Below, one piece after another: positions 54,138-63,870 of a DNA stretch of 64,000 nt. This DNA comes from an uncultured Actinomycetes bacterium. GTDB taxonomy: Bacteria; Actinomycetota; Actinomycetes; Nanopelagicales; Nanopelagicaceae. Below the pieces are notes generated by a model that did no database searches, was not told where the DNA came from, and saw only the letters and a list, made by a program, of their open reading frames with translations. Where the stretch lies: contig CAILSO010000055.1 of the NCBI GenBank assembly GCA_903836945.1, positions 26,645 to 90,644 on the forward strand, written 5' to 3'. The position numbers and the translations under genes are program-made. Every line of letters begins with the position of its first letter. The stretch's first letter is position 1.

Positions 54138-54167
54138 TGTGGGGCGCGCCACACCCCACAAATGGGG
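54138..54167 (-). other. Two hairpins in the 54-kb leader region
   Basis: TGTGG/CCACA with a GC loop (54138-54153) and CCCCA/TGGGG with a CAAA loop (54154-54167) adjoin each other upstream of the terminator-like stem. They could belong to a leader RNA of the permease gene. No known riboswitch consensus is recognised. Confidence 0.35.
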
Positions 54168-54243
54168 GTATTTTGATGGAGTTACGCGTGATTTTTAATA
54201 AATTTAATGAATATCGGTAAATACTTTAAAAATATTCAAAAAA

Positions 54244-54843
54244 TTAAAGCGAGAACTTTGGATATTTATCGGTAACCAAAGCCGCGCTATAGCCAATTAC
54301 TCGGTTCCAGTAAGAGATGGTTCCAACGGTAATTTCTACCGCCCAAGCTGGGTAGGTGCCGTTGGCGCTAACTACGACCCAAGCAATTACGGTCACTACT
54401 GCGGTTGCCAATGTATATAGAACACCGACTATGTAAAGCGGAATTGCCAAGATCCATTTAATTATTGGCAGCGCCTTATGGAGTTTGGCTCCGCCATCAA
54501 TATCTGGAACTAATACGACGACCTTTGGATTTGCCTCGATCGATGGAAAATCATCGGTCAATAGAAGTGCGTAGGCAGCGATGCGCGTATTTAATTCCAT
54601 CATTGCGATATTGAAACTAAAGGCATAACTTGGATAGATGCCGCGAATCAAAAGGGAGAGAACAACCGGGAGCACGATAACGCCACCCATCTGCAACCCC
54701 CAATGCGCAACTTGGAAGAAGGTGCTGGCAAAGATCGCAACCGGCATAACCAATATCCAACGAAAGAAAGCAGTCTTTCGATTGCGGTTATTTAGCTGAA
54801 CATCAATAATGGTCTCAACTTGCGTGCGGTTGCTATCGGTCAT
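54244..54843 (-). CDS. DUF4389 family membrane protein
   Basis: The 199-residue protein contains about four to five transmembrane helices and the DUF4389 pattern (NRKTAFFRWILVMPVAIFA near 21-39 and LPIIKWILAIPLYIVGVLY near 125-143; TYPAWAVEI near 160). Charged residues flank each helix. The family has no known role. It lies 48 bp after argG on the same strand and may share its transcript. Confidence 0.8.
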   Translation of the reverse strand: MTDSNRTQVETIIDVQLNNRNRKTAFFRWILVMPVAIFASTFFQVAHWGLQMGGVIVLPVVLSLLIRGIYPSYAFSFNIAMMELNTRIAAYALLLTDDFPSIEANPKVVVLVPDIDGGAKLHKALPIIKWILAIPLYIVGVLYTLATAVVTVIAWVVVSANGTYPAWAVEITVGTISYWNRVIGYSAALVTDKYPKFSL

Positions 54844-54891
54844 TCGTTGCTCCTCTTAATTACTCTTATTACTTGCACTTAATTTGGAGAT

Positions 54892-56235
<1,344 letters not shown>

Positions 56236-56286
56236 CTACGGCATCAACGTAAGTCCTCGAAGCCGTCTTTATTTAAATAGGAGGCT

Positions 56287-56688
56287 TTACTCCGCCAGCG
56301 AACTTCTAAGTAGTTCTGACAGAGCGAATTTATGAAGTGAGGCGATCGGAAAATCCGCTATTTCATGGAGTTTTGTCAGCGCATCATTAGCTTCGAGAAA
56401 TTTTGGTTGGTTTAAAAGGTTGATGAGTTCTGCGGTTGGGAAAGTCATCTGGTGATCGCTTGTGATTCTATTTTGGATATTCATTGCACGGAAAATGATT
56501 GCATCTCGAGCAATTTCCAATGCAGGTAAATCTTTCTCGTTGTGAAATTTGCCAAACAGATCTAGCCCTTTCATCAGCGCCTTGATCTCGGCGATGAGAA
56601 GATTCAATTGATCATCTCTTGCGGCATCCATATTCATAAGTAGGCAATTATCCATTACTTGGAGAATATTCACAATAAAGAGATGCAT
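56287..56688 (-). CDS. Hypothetical protein, helical, 133 aa
   Basis: The frame encodes a mainly helical, soluble protein with no recognisable domain, signal peptide or membrane segment. Several in-frame Met codons lie near the start (residues 1, 12, 18 and 20), so the N-terminus is uncertain; from residue 12 on (MDNCLLMNMDAARDD) it looks more protein-like. It lies between argG and a tandem array, divergent from the HNH gene. Helix repeats of the type LLNQP and LLRSS hint at a small binding or regulatory protein, but I cannot assign a function. Confidence 0.5.
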   Translation of the reverse strand: MHLFIVNILQVMDNCLLMNMDAARDDQLNLLIAEIKALMKGLDLFGKFHNEKDLPALEIARDAIIFRAMNIQNRITSDHQMTFPTAELINLLNQPKFLEANDALTKLHEIADFPIASLHKFALSELLRSSLAE

Positions 56689-56701
56689 AGTGCTTGCTTT
56701 T

Positions 56702-56786
56702 AGCGTGATGGTTACTTTTTAGCGTGATGGTTACTTTTTAGCGTGATGGTTACTTTTTAGCGTGATGGTTACTTTTTAGCGTGATG
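56702..56786. repeat. 19-bp tandem array between divergent genes
   Basis: Four perfect units agcgtgatggttacttttt start at 56702, 56721, 56740 and 56759, followed by a partial agcgtgatg at 56778. The array fills the spacer between the 133-aa gene and the HNH gene. Confidence 0.95.
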
Positions 56787-56800
56787 CAAATATCCCCAGA

Positions 56801-58231
56801 TTGGGAATATCCACAACTGATTTGCTAGCAACTAACTTTGTCGGTGCAATCTGCAATTATCTGGACATGATTCAAGTTGAGGCAACTTCCCTAACCGCAA
56901 CTGAACGCCGCGTTCGCGAAATCTTAAATTCTGATCCAATTCCAGAGTATTTCGTGGAGATTCTAAAAATCGATTCGACAAAGCTAAGCAAGCAATCTCG
57001 ATATGACCATATGCAAGCCATGGAAAAACTCCTTGCCTATTTCAATCACCATCGAAACAAATCAATAGCCGCGGCCGTTGGGTATAACGAGAATGGGCCC
57101 GAGGACTTCTTTGATGGCGTTGATCAGGCCGAGCGAGAGGATATGTCTGCTCTTTTAAATATCTCACCTATGACGGCACAGAGAAATATTGATATAGCCA
57201 GGACCCTTACCAATCACCTTCCAATAACTTGCCAATCACTAGCTTTGGGTGAAATTTCAGCAAACCATGCAAACGTCATTGCAACGCAGATCTCGCAAAT
57301 CATCGAGCGCGGGGCAGATCCGATCATCATTGCAGAGTTGGAAAATACTGCGATTGCGCATGCTGAGACTCATACACCTGCTCAACTGAAACGAAAGATG
57401 ATTAATGCGCTAGCAGCGCTAGATACGCGCGATTTTGAAGAAAAGGTTATTGAAGCCAGAAGTAGCCGATTTGTGCGATTAAAACCAGAGGACAATGGAA
57501 TGTCCACAATTATTGCGCTCCTGCCCGCCGAAGAAGCCGAACTTGTTATGAATGTAATTAATGAATGCGCAAGAAGGAATCAAGACTCCTACTTGGCGCA
57601 ATTACGATCTAAAGCCGGCGGCTCGATAGAGGTTGCAAATGAACTTAGAAAGAGTGCCGAACTTTCAATTGATCTCTTTCGCGCGGATGCCCTAAGTGAA
57701 TTAGCTTCAACTTATTTGCAGAAGAATTTTGAAGGTAATTTCTTGGGCAAAAAGCCGGTCTCCCTCCAGTTGATTATGGATATGGCCACACTGGTCGGTT
57801 TGAAAGAGACTCCCGGCCAATTAGTTGGTTACGGTCCCATACCTGCAAAAATTGCACGGACTCTTGCCGGTGATGCTAAATGGCAGAAGTTCATCGTGGA
57901 TCCATTGACTGGTGGATTGATCGATTACGGTCGGTCAGTTTATGAACCGCCTACAGCGCTCCGTGATTTTATTATCGCAAGAGATCGAACTTGTCGCTTT
58001 GTTGGGTGCGCTCAGCCCGCAAGAAGATGCGATATCGATCATGCAATTCCATGGGAAGAAGGTGGCAAAACTACACCAGAAAATATGGGGGCTCTTTGCC
58101 GCAGACATCACATAATGAAAACTCATGGAGGTTGGAAACTTAAGAGTTTTGCCGATGGTTCGTGTCAATGGGAATCACCATCGGGGGAAAAGTTCTTTGT
58201 TCCGGTGAAGCCGATGAATGAAGCTGCATAA
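56801..58231 (+). CDS. DUF222/13E12-type HNH endonuclease-like protein
   Basis: The protein (up to 476 residues) has an N-terminal helical DUF222 region (about 20-340) and a C-terminal HNH motif: RDRTCRFVGCAQPARRCDIDHAIPWEEGG (in pieces, about 389-418) and CRRHHIMKTHGGW. All core residues (Asp-His, Asn, His) are present. This is the 13E12 repeat family, very frequent in actinobacteria and sometimes associated with integration of mobile DNA. It lies immediately next to ssrA, a favourite integration site. The start is uncertain: TTG at 56801 or ATG at 56867. Confidence 0.85.
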   Translation: MGISTTDLLATNFVGAICNYLDMIQVEATSLTATERRVREILNSDPIPEYFVEILKIDSTKLSKQSRYDHMQAMEKLLAYFNHHRNKSIAAAVGYNENGPEDFFDGVDQAEREDMSALLNISPMTAQRNIDIARTLTNHLPITCQSLALGEISANHANVIATQISQIIERGADPIIIAELENTAIAHAETHTPAQLKRKMINALAALDTRDFEEKVIEARSSRFVRLKPEDNGMSTIIALLPAEEAELVMNVINECARRNQDSYLAQLRSKAGGSIEVANELRKSAELSIDLFRADALSELASTYLQKNFEGNFLGKKPVSLQLIMDMATLVGLKETPGQLVGYGPIPAKIARTLAGDAKWQKFIVDPLTGGLIDYGRSVYEPPTALRDFIIARDRTCRFVGCAQPARRCDIDHAIPWEEGGKTTPENMGALCRRHHIMKTHGGWKLKSFADGSCQWESPSGEKFFVPVKPMNEAA

Positions 58232-58242
58232 ATAATTAGTCG

Positions 58243-58288
58243 CACTTAACCGAGCCGCACACTTAACCGAGCCGCGCACTTAACCAAC
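58243..58288. repeat. 17-bp tandem array between HNH gene and ssrA
   Basis: Units beginning cacttaaccgagccg occur at 58243, 58260 and 58277, the last partial and diverging into accaaccac. The array starts just after the HNH stop codon. Confidence 0.8.
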
Positions 58289-58300
58289 CACTTCTCTCTC

Positions 58301-58330
58301 GTGAATTGAAAAGTTAACTTTTCAATTCAC
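58301..58330. repeat. 30-bp perfect palindrome next to the ssrA 3' end
   Basis: The 15-base arm gtgaattgaaaagtt is followed without spacer by its exact reverse complement. It lies 10 bp from the ssrA 3' end and after the HNH gene. It could be a two-way transcription end or a binding or junction site. No T-run follows, so it is not a standard intrinsic terminator. Confidence 0.85.
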
Positions 58331-58340
58331 TCGTTCGAAG

Positions 58341-58711
58341 TGGAGGTGCCGGGAATCGAACCCGGGTCCTCTAGTACTGACATAGGGCTTCTACGGGCGT
58401 AGTGTTCTATTCGTTTTCTCAGTCCTGACTCTCACAAACACATGTAGTCAACGAACTCAGTTACAGAATGTTTTCCTCAACTATGTCTATAACACCATAA
58501 TCAAGTGAGCTCTCTAGCGACGCTAACATCCAAGTCGAGAGCGCTCTTGGGTTAACGGATTCACTTAAATCGCTTAGGCAGCGATAGCGAAATCAGCGGC
58601 AGTTGTACTGGCGCTTATAGTTTTGCCAGGGTTATTGGTTTACGAGATCATCCCGGCTTCCTCGGCCCGCTTCACCTATCCCAACATCTAAAGTCGAGAC
58701 CGTTCACCCCC
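58341..58711 (-). ncRNA. ssrA: tmRNA (ssrA)
   Basis: On the minus strand the RNA starts GGGGGTGAACGG at 58711 and ends with the T-arm GGGTTCGATTCCC and acceptor CACCTCC plus discriminator A at 58341; acceptor ends GGGGGTG and CACCTCC pair. CCA is not encoded. A tag reading frame at 58627-58574 gives GKTISASTTAADFAIAA, ending in a stop, where the last residues are AIAA rather than the usual ALAA. The exact resume codon (GGC) is inferred. Length about 371 nt is normal. smpB lies upstream on the same strand. Confidence 0.93.
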
Positions 58712-58917
58712 ATGGTTTTATTCATGAAGCTGTGAAGCTTTCTATATTAAGTTTTTTCAAAGATCCTTACCGTCCAAGTGTAAGACTTCAAAGTGAATAA
58801 CCCTAAATCGATGGGTAAATATTCCGCTGAAGCGAGAGGTACCAAACTCCGCACGATTGCGAAACTCGGTACGCGGCAAAATTCGGACAGGCAGCGAAAC
58901 AAGTTAAAACCGTTAAA

Positions 58918-59400
58918 TCAAGAGCGGTCTTTACCCGAGGTCCTGCGTGAGAGTTCGCGCGTAATTTCTCGGTTGGCCTGTTGTTCCATAAGGGTGGCCC
59001 GCTTGTCATGCGCCTTCTTGCCCTTTGCCAGAGCTAATTCAATCTTGGCCTTTCCATCTTTAAAGTAAAGCGAAAGTGGAACAAGAGTTAAGCCGCCTTG
59101 TTTTGTCACAGCAGCTAGTTTGTCGATCTCTTTGCGATGCAAAAGCAATTTGCGTTCGCGACGAGGTGGGTGGTTATTCCAAGTTCCTTCGGTGTACTCC
59201 GGAATATGAACACCACTTAACCAAAGCTCACCATTGTTAACCATGGCAAAGCCATCGACAAGTGATGCTCTTCCGGCACGGAGCGACTTAACTTCTGTCC
59301 CAGAAAGGACAATTCCACACTCGAAGACTTCCTCAATGGAGTAATCGTGGCGAGCTTTCTTATTCTGGGCTATCAACTTCTTTCCAAGTTCCTTAACCAT
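58918..59400 (-). CDS. smpB: SsrA-binding protein SmpB
   Basis: The 160-residue protein binds tmRNA and brings it to stalled ribosomes. The OB-fold core is clear: [34 protein letters not shown] (in pieces, about 13-45) and [14 protein letters not shown], and the basic C-terminal tail ([19 protein letters not shown]) that inserts into the mRNA channel. GGTGGTGAG is just upstream of the ATG. ssrA follows on the same strand, about 200 bp downstream. Confidence 0.96.
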   Translation of the reverse strand: MVKELGKKLIAQNKKARHDYSIEEVFECGIVLSGTEVKSLRAGRASLVDGFAMVNNGELWLSGVHIPEYTEGTWNNHPPRRERKLLLHRKEIDKLAAVTKQGGLTLVPLSLYFKDGKAKIELALAKGKKAHDKRATLMEQQANREITRELSRRTSGKDRS

Positions 59401-59603
59401 CTCACCACCTCCATTTCTCTCTAGATTTCAAGTTTTCCCAAACGCCCACACTCGAGTAGGCCTAATCGATATCTAGGGTACAAGGGTACTTGGTTAATTA
59501 ATAACAAATTATTTACAGCGAAAAAACACGGATTTCTTCACAATGAGCCTGTCTGGAATTGGTATTTCTTTCTAACTAAGTTTTGGCGGCTGTACCAAGA
59601 TCA

Positions 59604-60782
59604 CTATTTTGCAGAAGAGGAGGAGGCGCCCTTATCTAGCGCACTCAGACCCTGTAACACAAGAAGAGCCTTTTGAATTTCATTTGTTTCTGGAACGAGG
59701 AGATCTGGACTAATTCCAACTTGGTCGATCACTCGACCAGAAGGAGTTCGATATTTTCCCACGGTGATTTCCAGCTTCGATCCATCCGAAAGTGTTATGA
59801 CTTCCTGAACGGTTCCTTTGCCATAACTCTGTTCTCCCATAATTACAGCCCGATTTCGATCTTGTAGCGCGCCGGCCAATGCTTCGGCAGCGCTAGCGGT
59901 GGATCGATTAATCAAAACAGTCATCGGTGCAATTTCAGGCGATGAATTATTTGATGCAAGAACCACATCAGACTCGCCTTTTGGTGAATACGAAACGATT
60001 GTTCCCTGGCTTAGAAATAGAGAACCTAGGCTTTGAGTCTGAGTAATTAAACCACCTGGGTTATCACGAAGATCTAACACAATTCCCTGAGAATGGTTGT
60101 ACTTCTTGAGTGCTGTTTGAACATCAGAAGTCACATTAGAACTCATCGCGGAAATTTGAATATAAGTAACTTTCGGCGAAATTTGATTTGCCACAACATC
60201 ACCATTTAAAACCGAGGCTCTTTTTATACTGACTTGATAGCTTTTTTGATTTCGCTGAAGTTGTAATGAAACCGAAGTTCCCGCATTCCCACGAAGAGCT
60301 GCCACAGCAGTTGCCACTGAGGCGCCATCCATTGAGACACCATTTATTTCATTGAGAGAATCCAAAACTTTTATTCCACCTAATGCTGCCGGTGAGTTAG
60401 GTTGAACGCTTGAAACTTCGATCACGCCCGATGAATTTTTTCGAAGCCAGATTCCGATACCGCTATATCGACCTTGAAGATTCTGAATGAATACCTTGGC
60501 AGTTGCCGGAGGAAAATAGTTTGCCCACTGATCCCCCGTTGCTTTCAACACCGCATCAATCGCAGCACGTTGTAAGACAGTCCTATTTGCACCACGCGCA
60601 TCTTTTTGAAGAACTTTCGCAATCGCTTCATCAACTGGAGATTTATGGCGAGCTTGACCGACTTGATCCCCCACTGCAAATGTAACAATTAAAAGAAAGG
60701 TCACAGCCGCCGCACTAAAATTAAATTTAGATATGTTAAATCTCGCGGAAACGCTATTAAGCCAGTTGCGAGGGGAGAACAT
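59604..60782 (-). CDS. C-terminal processing peptidase (CtpA-like, S41)
   Basis: The 392-residue protease has an N-terminal membrane anchor (about 22-40), a PDZ domain (about 95-175; YSGIGIWLRKNSSG and VQPNSPAALGGIKVLDSLNEI) and a serine protease domain with nucleophile in INRSTASAAEALAGAL (about 291-306) and lysine in GEQSYGKGTVQEVI (about 318-331). It would act outside the membrane on misfolded or regulatory wall proteins. It is placed between ftsX and smpB, where it is found in several actinobacteria. Confidence 0.92.
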   Translation of the reverse strand: MFSPRNWLNSVSARFNISKFNFSAAAVTFLLIVTFAVGDQVGQARHKSPVDEAIAKVLQKDARGANRTVLQRAAIDAVLKATGDQWANYFPPATAKVFIQNLQGRYSGIGIWLRKNSSGVIEVSSVQPNSPAALGGIKVLDSLNEINGVSMDGASVATAVAALRGNAGTSVSLQLQRNQKSYQVSIKRASVLNGDVVANQISPKVTYIQISAMSSNVTSDVQTALKKYNHSQGIVLDLRDNPGGLITQTQSLGSLFLSQGTIVSYSPKGESDVVLASNNSSPEIAPMTVLINRSTASAAEALAGALQDRNRAVIMGEQSYGKGTVQEVITLSDGSKLEITVGKYRTPSGRVIDQVGISPDLLVPETNEIQKALLVLQGLSALDKGASSSSAK

Positions 60783-60881
60783 AGAAGTATCTTCCTGAAG
60801 ATTTAACCATTTTGCAAAAATTCACACGCGAATCTTCAATTCACACGAAAAGCTGATATTCACACTCGAAACAGCTATTTA

Positions 60882-60957
60882 CGCAGGAAGGTGTTCTTTG
60901 CGCACGAAGGTGTTCTTTGCGCACGAAGGTGTTCTTTGCGCAGGAAGGTACGCTTTA
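60882..60957. repeat. 19-bp tandem array built from the ftsX 3' end
   Basis: Units of the form cgca(c/g)gaaggtgttctttg begin at 60882, 60901, 60920 and 60939; the last runs into the ftsX stop codon. The ftsX ending (cacccttcg-type, codons HLRV-stop) resembles the unit, so the array probably arose from the gene's 3' end. Confidence 0.92.
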
Positions 60958-61857
60958 CACGCGAAGGTGCTTGCGCAGAGTCAAGATCGACGATGCGGTG
61001 GAGACAACTAGACCTGTGATCAGTAACAGGAATGAGGCTACCCAGACATCAGACCACTTGAAGAATTGAGTAAAGCTCAATAGCGGTGCAATTCGCTGAT
61101 CCACCAAGAATTTAAATGCAGAAAGCATTCCGGTAGAAACCACCCAACCCACTACCGCTGAGAAGATACCTTCTAACAAGAATGGCAATTGGATCGAGAA
61201 TGATGAAGCTCCAACAAGCTTCATAACCCCAGTTTCGCGACGTCTATTGAAAGCAGCAATTCTCAACGTGTTTGAAATCAAAAGCGCAGCGGTTAAGACT
61301 GAAGCAAGTCCAATGCCAAGCGCCCCATCACGCAAAACTGCCAACAATTTAAAAAATTTCTCCAGAATTGTTCTTTGATCTTGAACTGAATCCACTCCTG
61401 GACGACCTGCAAATGCGCTTTGAACAACAGCGAACTTGGTTGGGTCCTTTAATTTAACTCGAAACGATTCTGGGAGTTGATCTTGTGAAACATTTTGCGC
61501 AATGGCCGAACCCTTAAAGCGTTCTTGGAAATGTTGAAATGCTTCTGCCTGAGACTCGTAATAAACCGCTTGAACAACAGGCAGCGCCCTTAAATCTGAT
61601 TGAATCGAATCTCTCTGCGGTTGTGTAATTGGACCTGCTGAACAAGATGGTGATTCGGACAAGGATCCACAGAGAAAAACTGAAACTTCGATCTTGTCAT
61701 ACCAATAATCTTTCATCACTCTGACCTGTGAATTCGCAAGGAGGCCAATTCCAAGTAGCGTTAACGAGATTGCAACCGTAATCATCACGGCAAAGGTCAT
61801 CGTTGCGTTTCGACGTAGTCCGATACGAACTTCTTGAAATAAAAATCCAGCTCTCAT
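60955..61857 (-). CDS. ftsX: Cell division protein FtsX
   Basis: The 300-residue permease-like protein has a first helix (about 18-38), a large extracellular loop (about 45-165) with two cysteines (Cys61 and Cys70) and three more helices (about 175-195, 225-250, 270-292). With FtsE it activates peptidoglycan hydrolases at the septum; in mycobacteria the loop binds RipC. The loop is a normal size for actinobacterial FtsX. It starts 9 bp after ftsE and ends inside the 19-bp tandem array. Confidence 0.95.
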   Translation of the reverse strand: MRAGFLFQEVRIGLRRNATMTFAVMITVAISLTLLGIGLLANSQVRVMKDYWYDKIEVSVFLCGSLSESPSCSAGPITQPQRDSIQSDLRALPVVQAVYYESQAEAFQHFQERFKGSAIAQNVSQDQLPESFRVKLKDPTKFAVVQSAFAGRPGVDSVQDQRTILEKFFKLLAVLRDGALGIGLASVLTAALLISNTLRIAAFNRRRETGVMKLVGASSFSIQLPFLLEGIFSAVVGWVVSTGMLSAFKFLVDQRIAPLLSFTQFFKWSDVWVASFLLLITGLVVSTASSILTLRKHLRV

Positions 61858-61866
61858 TTTTTATCC

Positions 61867-62556
61867 TTATCCTGCATATCCATAAACGCCGCGGACTTGG
61901 TCACGAATCACGTGGCCACCTTCTAATTCAATAACACGCTTTCGCATCGAATCCACAATCTTTGAATCGTGAGTTGCCATAACAACCGTAGTTCCTTCAC
62001 GATTAATTCTGTCGAGAAGTTTCATAATTCCCACGCTTGTTGCCGGGTCTAAGTTTCCAGTCGGTTCATCTGCAATAAGAATTGCTGGACGACTTACATA
62101 TGCGCGGGCAATCGCAACTCTCTGTTGTTCGCCACCAGACAATTCTGAAGGACGACGATCTGCTTTTTCCTCTAGGCCAACAAGTTCAAGAACTTCGGGC
62201 ACCTCGCGATCGATTTCCTTTTGCGAATACCCAAGTACGTGCAGCGTAAAGGCAACATTCTCCGTAACCGTCTTATTTGGTAGAAGGCGAAAATCTTGAA
62301 ATACAGTTCCAACTTGGCGACGAAGTTCTGGAACTTTATGCGCAGACAATGTATTCAAATCTTTCCCAGCAACAATTATGTTTCCTGTTGTCGGGCGTTC
62401 TTCGCGAAGGACTAGGCGAAGAAATGTGGATTTTCCAGAGCCAGATAATCCAACCAGGAAGACAAACTCCCCTTTGGTAATCTCAAGGTCAACTGATTCA
62501 AGGGCAGCGCGTTCTTGCTTAGGGTAAATCTTGGTTACATTTTCAAAACGAATCAT
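61867..62556 (-). CDS. ftsE: Cell division ATP-binding protein FtsE
   Basis: The 229-residue ATPase has Walker [10 protein letters not shown] (36-44), Q-loop [13 protein letters not shown] (about 86-98), signature [10 protein letters not shown] (about 137-146) and Walker [13 protein letters not shown] (about 156-167). It pairs with FtsX. The strong AAGGAGG before the ATG and the close spacing to ftsX indicate coupled expression. Confidence 0.97.
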   Translation of the reverse strand: MIRFENVTKIYPKQERAALESVDLEITKGEFVFLVGLSGSGKSTFLRLVLREERPTTGNIIVAGKDLNTLSAHKVPELRRQVGTVFQDFRLLPNKTVTENVAFTLHVLGYSQKEIDREVPEVLELVGLEEKADRRPSELSGGEQQRVAIARAYVSRPAILIADEPTGNLDPATSVGIMKLLDRINREGTTVVMATHDSKIVDSMRKRVIELEGGHVIRDQVRGVYGYAG

Positions 62557-62695
62557 GGCTACCTCCTTATGGCTGGAAGTTTATGTCGCGAAGCCGACAA
62601 TAGAGAGGAAATACGCGCGTATATTCCTGAGAGATTTAGCCTATTTACGCATGATTTATTAAATTTTACGAACAATTAAGAAAATTTGGAGTTGC

Positions 62696-63802
62696 TTATT
62701 GGGAACTACTCTTTCGCCATTTAATTCCGGCTTCAATAAACCCATCGATATCACCATCGAGTACCGCCGCGGGATTTCCTACTTCAAAGTCAGTGCGCAG
62801 ATCTTTTACCATTTGATACGGGGCTAAAACGTAAGAACGCATCTGATTTCCCCAAGACCCAGTGTTATCACCCTTAAGTGCATCAATACGTGCCCGCTCT
62901 TCTTGGCGGCGACGTTCCAGTAATTTAGATTGCAAAACAGCCATTGCTGTCGCCTTATTTTGAATTTGCGATCTTTCATTCTGGCATGAGACAACTATGC
63001 CCGTAGGGATGTGAGTTATTCGCACCGCAGAGTCGGTCGTATTAACGCCTTGGCCACCTGGACCTGATGAACGATAAACATCGACTCTTATTTCCTTTTC
63101 ATCAATTTCAATATGATCACTCTGTTCTACCACTGGGACAACTTCAACCCCTGCAAAGGATGTGTGCCGGCGGGATTGGGAATCAAAAGGTGAGATTCGC
63201 ACAAGACGATGTGTTCCCTGTTCGACTGACAGCGTTCCATAAGCATATGGTGCACTAATTCGAAAAGTAGTTGACTTGATTCCAGCTTCTTCGGCATAAG
63301 ACGTTTCAAGGACATCAACCTTCAATGAATGTCTTTCACAATAGCGAAGATACATACGCATCAACATTTGAGCCCAGTCGGCGGCCTCTACCCCACCCGC
63401 CTCTGAGCGAATTGTCATCAAACAATCACGATCATCGTATTGACCGTTTAGAAGTGTTTGAACTTCAAGATCCTTAATTGCCTTGGTCACGTCATCCAAT
63501 TCGGATGCAGCATCGGTTAGCGCGCCTTGATCCTTTTCCTCGTTTGCTAATTCAATTAATAGCGGAATGTCTTCTAGGCGCCTGCGAATTATTGTCGACC
63601 TGTTTAGCGTTGCTTGAACTCTAGATAACTTACTTGTAACTACTTGGGCCTTCTCTGGATCGTCCCAGAGATTAGGGACCGATGCTTCGGCTTCTAACTT
63701 CGCAAAATCTTCTCGGAGTTTAGGTAAATTCAAAACTTGTTCAATGGCCGACAAGGTCACGCGAAGTGCTTCCACTTCTTCGAGATATTCGCGTGCGGCC
63801 AT
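62696..63802 (-). CDS. prfB: Peptide chain release factor 2
   Basis: The 368-residue factor terminates translation at UAA and UGA. The anticodon-like SPF motif is in [15 protein letters not shown] (about 204-218) and the peptidyl-hydrolysis GGQ in [17 protein letters not shown] (about 247-263). Unlike E. coli prfB the frame is uninterrupted; no internal UGA or frameshift is seen. prfB heads the conserved prfB-ftsE-ftsX-smpB run. Its upstream region is occupied by the 10-bp tandem array. Confidence 0.96.
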   Translation of the reverse strand: MAAREYLEEVEALRVTLSAIEQVLNLPKLREDFAKLEAEASVPNLWDDPEKAQVVTSKLSRVQATLNRSTIIRRRLEDIPLLIELANEEKDQGALTDAASELDDVTKAIKDLEVQTLLNGQYDDRDCLMTIRSEAGGVEAADWAQMLMRMYLRYCERHSLKVDVLETSYAEEAGIKSTTFRISAPYAYGTLSVEQGTHRLVRISPFDSQSRRHTSFAGVEVVPVVEQSDHIEIDEKEIRVDVYRSSGPGGQGVNTTDSAVRITHIPTGIVVSCQNERSQIQNKATAMAVLQSKLLERRRQEERARIDALKGDNTGSWGNQMRSYVLAPYQMVKDLRTDFEVGNPAAVLDGDIDGFIEAGIKWRKSSSQ

Positions 63803-63870
63803 GGCCTAAGGGTAATGGGATTCCTTGGTCGAAAAGGCACCGCTTACCTGGGCGCAGTCCGAACTTCACC

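Noticed and set aside
62696..63802. Programmed frameshift in prfB
   Set aside because: The gene is a single open frame from the ATG, without the internal stop and slippery site of E. coli.
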